From Actinoplanes sandaracinus (GTDB lineage: Bacteria; Actinomycetota; Actinomycetes; Mycobacteriales; Micromonosporaceae), in assembly GCF_030009775.1 (NCBI RefSeq), contig NZ_JASCTH010000030.1, positions 59,754 to 123,753 of the forward strand: DNA of 64,000 nucleotides, in the 5' to 3' direction. A program made the translations under genes and the position numbers. How positions within the stretch are numbered: position 1 is the stretch's first letter; the number at the start of each line of letters is the position of its first letter. Shown here piece after piece: positions 61,106 through 64,000 of this stretch. Below the pieces are notes generated by a model, which saw only the letters and a list, made by a program, of their open reading frames with translations, ran no database searches and was not told the origin of the DNA.

Positions 61106-61408
61106 ATGGCAAGAGCTACAAGCGCGGCCATCGCCGCCTCCAGCGAGGTTCCCGGCCCGGATGGCGCCCGGGCGCCGGCAGGTGAGCTGCATGCTTGGCT
61201 GCCGGGCACCAACCAGACCCTGTGCGGTCTGGCGCTGAGCCGGACCCGCCTGATGCGCTTCCCGCACGAGCGGTTCGACTTTCGCGCCTCGGACACGACG
61301 GCCCCGGGCGACGACATCGGCTACATCTGCCCGCGCTGCCTGGCCGCAACCACCCCGCGCGACCAGCGCCAGGGCCGTGGTTGGAAACGCGTTGCGCCGC
61401 GACCCTGA
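61106..61408 (+). CDS. small zinc-ribbon-like protein
   Basis: This 100-residue protein (MARATSAAIAASSEVPGPDG) has His29, Cys40 and Cys75-x-x-Cys78 (ICPRC) around a compact core (LHAWLPGTNQTLCGLALSRT; FDFRASDTTAPGDDIGYICP). This His-Cys-Cys-Cys pattern is a probable single zinc site. Related short proteins are common in actinobacteria, with unknown role. There is no ribosome site of note. Confidence 0.65.
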   Translation: MARATSAAIAASSEVPGPDGARAPAGELHAWLPGTNQTLCGLALSRTRLMRFPHERFDFRASDTTAPGDDIGYICPRCLAATTPRDQRQGRGWKRVAPRP

Positions 61409-61476
61409 TTCCACCTGACGGCCGGCGGCCACCTCAAGCACCGCTGAACTCTGCCACGGTGTCCCGTAGCGGTCGA

Positions 61477-61626
61477 TCATGGTGTCGTCCTACGGTCCGG
61501 GCTGCACGCGACGTCCGAACGCAGCCACGGTGACACGTCGACCGCGAGGACGATCCGGCCGTCACCGAACCGCGGTACAGGCAGCGCCGTCAACGCCCGC
61601 CGTAGCCGCCCCGGATCGACCCGGCC
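61477..61626 (-). mobile_element. IS701-type transposase fragment
   Basis: On the - strand this 150-base stretch reads GRVDPGRLRRALTALPVPRF, then GDGRIVLAVDVSPWLRSDVA, then CSPDR and a stop. This is the segment around the first catalytic Asp of IS701-type transposases. A stop lies directly upstream and the rest of the gene is missing, so it is a relic. I see no terminal repeats next to it. Confidence 0.7.
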
Positions 61627-61849
61627 TCATCCCGGAACGCCGACAGAACCCCGCTATCCCCACCTTCATCTGCCACGATCACTACAAGAGCGTCGATCAG
61701 AAGAAGACTCGATCCATCCGCCGACTGCGCCTCAACTCGCTCCATGAGTGCTGACTTCTGGCGCAAGGACCGAGATTGGTCTTGACGCACCGGCCCCTTC
61801 ACCTGAGTCGACGATCGACCTCCAGGCCCGGGAGAGCCGGGGCGAATCG

Positions 61850-62362
61850 TTATCCCTGCGGCCAGCCCAGCGCCTCGCAGGCAATGGGCCACCAATGCCG
61901 CTCCGGTAGCAAGGAAGGCACATCGGACGCCGAGATCCACGTACCGGCGTCTTCCGGTGGAAGGAGCGATGGATCGCGTGGAACGAAGACCGGCACGTGT
62001 GCCAAGGGCGCCGGCAGGTGATAGGTCTCGTCCGGAACGGGCACGAGGTTGCGGACGAAGCCGATACACCGAGTGGACGCTGCCTTGCCGAGGTATTCCG
62101 ATGTCAAGGCAGCGATCCCGTCTGCTGCAGCACGCCAGCCACCTTCGCTACCGAGAAACACTGTGGGGATGTCAAAGCCCTGGGGCGTTTGAATGCAGAA
62201 CAACTGCGATCCAGACACGGTCTCGCGCCGCACGAGAAGGCGCACGATCACCGCAGGCTCAGGAGCCTCGATGTCGGCACCGACCCAAACCTCCGCAGTG
62301 CTTCCCGGCGGGAGCCACGAGGCGTCCGGCACAGACTTGACCAGCTTGGGTGAGTTGATCAT
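61850..62362 (-). CDS. hypothetical protein, possibly NUDIX-related
   Basis: This protein has 170 residues from the ATG ending at 62362 (MINSPKLVKSVPDASWLPPG). The N-terminal half has WVGADIEAPEPAVIVRLLVR and LFCIQTPQGFDIPTVFLGSE strands. The C-terminal part shows IGFVRNLVPVPDETYHLPAP and GTWISASDVPSLLPERHWWP, which resembles the ends of NUDIX hydrolases. A proper NUDIX box (GX5EX7REUXEEXGU) is absent. It may be a non-catalytic relative. It stands alone among mobile-element debris. Confidence 0.55.
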   Translation of the reverse strand: MINSPKLVKSVPDASWLPPGSTAEVWVGADIEAPEPAVIVRLLVRRETVSGSQLFCIQTPQGFDIPTVFLGSEGGWRAAADGIAALTSEYLGKAASTRCIGFVRNLVPVPDETYHLPAPLAHVPVFVPRDPSLLPPEDAGTWISASDVPSLLPERHWWPIACEALGWPQG

Positions 62363-62778
62363 GCGGCCATCGTGCCATTCCGGATCAACGTTGGTGTTAC
62401 TCGGCTCTGCCCACCCGGTCGGAGGAACGCTGCTCCGCTCCTGCACCCCGGGGTGCTTTCACGGTTCGCGGTCGTGCTCCGTACGGGATCTCCGACGTCT
62501 GTGCCCTGCGCCGGGAAATTAAAGAACAGGCTCAGTGGCTGTCTCGCACCCTGTTTCCGCAGCTAGCGCCAGCATTGACCTGCCGGACTCCCTCTCTGCC
62601 GTTCGTATCACCGTCACGGTGACGCCGATCCGAACGTCGCACCGCGGAGGTGGCCCTCCTTGATCCGGTGCGCGGATCTGGCCGATGTGCGGTAGCCGGC
62701 AAGGTCACGGGCCTGTGCGCCGCAACGCATCGCTATCGCACGCGATAAACATGTGGCGGCGCCGATGATCAGCCCGTG
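62363..62778. other. intergenic stretch with a 13-base palindrome
   Basis: No gene is supported. CGTCAC-G-GTGACG at 62612-62624 is a perfect palindrome that could be an operator or a terminal repeat remnant. Nothing else stands out. Confidence 0.4.
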
Positions 62779-63266
62779 ATGATGGCCGACGTGGAAGAGG
62801 TCACGGTCGTCGTCGCCCACAACGAGCGTGCGACCCTGCGCGTCGGTGACGTGTTCCTGAAGGTCGATAGCGATCAGGCGCGCATCGATGTCGAGGTCGA
62901 GGCGATGCGGTTGGCGCCCGTCCCGACCCCCGAGGTCCTGTGGCGCAAGCCACCCGTTCTCGCGATTGCAGCCGTCCCCGGAAAGGCGCTCGGCCGTCTC
63001 GGCGAGCCGTCGCCCGCGTCACCGGCGTGATCGACTGGTCCGAGGCGGGGCCCGGAGATCCGCTGTTCGACCTGGCCATCCTCACCCTTGGGCACGAGGA
63101 ACGTCTCGGCGATCTCCTCGCCGGTTACGGCACCGACGTCAACCGGGACGTGATCCGCGCCTGGTGGTCGTTGCGCAGCCTGCTGGCGTCCCGCTGGCTG
63201 ATCGAACACGGCTTCGATCCGTCCTCGCCGGGCTGCGAGTTCGACGTATTGAGATCGCGGATGTGA
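62779..63266 (+). pseudogene. deleted aminoglycoside-phosphotransferase-family gene
   Basis: The N-terminal frame (MMADVEEVTVVVAHNERATL) gives the start of an APH-type kinase, to PVLAIAAVPGKALGRLGEPS, where it stops at 63030. The C-terminal part (VIDWSEAGPGDPLFDLAILT; AWWSLRSLLASRWLIEHGFD) lies in another frame and ends at 63266. The central lobe with the HGD..N catalytic loop is missing. The joined length is about half of a normal gene. It is a deletion plus frameshift relic and encodes no active kinase. Confidence 0.8.
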
Positions 63267-63435
63267 GGCACCAGCCCGACGGCGCCCCGAATGTCGGCCC
63301 GTGATGGTCATGACGGATCACCAGCACCTACGACCGTAAATCATGACGTACGGCCGCCGTCCGACGATGGGCCCACCGAGGCTGTAACAGATGCGGGGCT
63401 CTGCCGCGATCCGCGCGTCTCCGATGCCCAGCTGA

Positions 63436-63558
63436 TTAGGCGGCGATGAGTTTGGGCACTGCGGCCCGCCGACCGTCCGCGCGGGTGATCCGGCGGGTCA
63501 TGAGGGTGATGTTTGCCCAGGTGATGTGTGAGTTCCCCCCGTTTCGACGGAGCGGTGG
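63436..63558 (-). mobile_element. IS5-type transposase C-terminal fragment
   Basis: The - strand reads NGGNSHITWANITLMTRRIT, then RADGRRAAVPKLIAA and TAA. This is the typical end of IS5-group transposases. It is cut off at its upstream side, close to where the IS3-type element begins, suggesting that insertion of the IS3 element truncated it. Confidence 0.65.
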
Positions 63559-64000
63559 TTACCTGCTTCCGGCGGGGGCAGGGGTGAGGTTATCTGGCTC
63601 GGTCTGGGCGTGCCAGGCGGTCTCGTATTCGTCGGGGCTGAGGTAGCCGAGTTCCTTCTGGATGCGGCGGGTGTTGTACCAGCCGTCGATGTATCCGAAG
63701 ATTGCGTTCTCGGCTTCGTCTCGGGTTCGCCAGCTCGTGCGGTAGACCAGTTCGATCTTCAGCGTCGACCAGAAGTTCTCCATCAGCGCGTTGTCGAACG
63801 AGTCGCCGACCGAGCCCATGGACGGTCGGATTCCGTTGTCCTGCAGCCGTTGTGAGAAGCGGAAACTCGTATAGTTCGAACCCCTGTCCGAGTGGTGGAT
63901 CAACTGGCCGTCGCGGACGTCACGCGACCAGATGCCGTACTCGAGCGCGGCCAGGATCAGATCGGTGTCGCACCGATCAGAGGTCTTCCAGCCGACGATG
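63559..64000 (-). mobile_element. IS3-family transposase, C-terminal part (partial at window edge)
   Basis: The frame runs in from the right edge (IVGWKTSDRCDTDLILAALE) and ends at 63559. It is the rve integrase core of an IS3-type OrfB: HHSDRGSNYTSFRFSQRLQD (second Asp), SMGSVGDSFDNALMENFWST (Glu of the DDE triad) and WYNTRRIQKELGYLSPDEYE. The shorter frame starting at 63903 is an internal start only. No stops interrupt it, so the element may be intact beyond the window. Confidence 0.88.

Overview
The window is high-GC DNA with dense, overlapping genes, ANTAR and GAF regulators, a Ser/Thr kinase, Acg-type nitroreductases and rare TTA codons. This fits a filamentous actinomycete, probably Micromonosporaceae (Actinoplanes-like). 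That assignment is an inference from gene content, not from a marker gene.

1-24,240: the distal part of an extracellular contractile injection system (eCIS) operon, all on the + strand. Most junctions overlap by 1-11 bases. Order: DUF6760-like end, Pro/Ala-rich protein, DUF4255 protein, AAA+ ATPase, small protein, a 1620-residue DUF4157 (eCIS core domain) protein, an LRR protein, tube/baseplate adaptor, LysM-like protein, gpD-like hub, gpV-like spike, PAAR-like tip, gp25, two J-type wedge proteins, gpI-like tail protein and a beta-helix protein. Sheath and inner-tube genes are not present and should lie to the left. A strong intrinsic terminator closes the region. The DUF4157 and LRR pair sits inside the structural genes and is the best candidate cargo/partner pair.

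24,497-29,758: two overlapping genes whose N-termini share a Gly-Asn-Ala / Gln-Ile-Gly motif resembling RHIM-type amyloid signalling motifs (small helical protein plus membrane receptor-like protein). A membrane Ser/Thr kinase, a lipoprotein and an ECF sigma factor follow.

30,073-38,428: a redox/stress-type signalling cluster with two paralogous Acg-type nitroreductases, a GAF histidine kinase, two GAF-ANTAR proteins, and two STAS-HATPase paralogues that lack the expected region between the domains (one also frameshifted).

38,748-49,180: mixed genes and decay. An ESX-like protein is followed by a broken alpha/beta hydrolase gene and a lipoprotein. Then come a chemoreceptor, a sigma-factor remnant, a LysR regulator, an MMPL transporter, GNAT genes (one broken) and a second PAS-GAF histidine kinase.

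49,644-60,765: a secreted protein converges on a complete four-gene type III-like Wadjet operon (jetABCD, - strand). It is followed by a PARG-type macrodomain enzyme and a two-TM DUF6650-like protein, which look like a defence neighbourhood.

61,106-64,000: a small zinc-ribbon protein, a hypothetical protein, and a scrapyard of IS701, IS5 and IS3 transposase pieces plus a deleted phosphotransferase gene.
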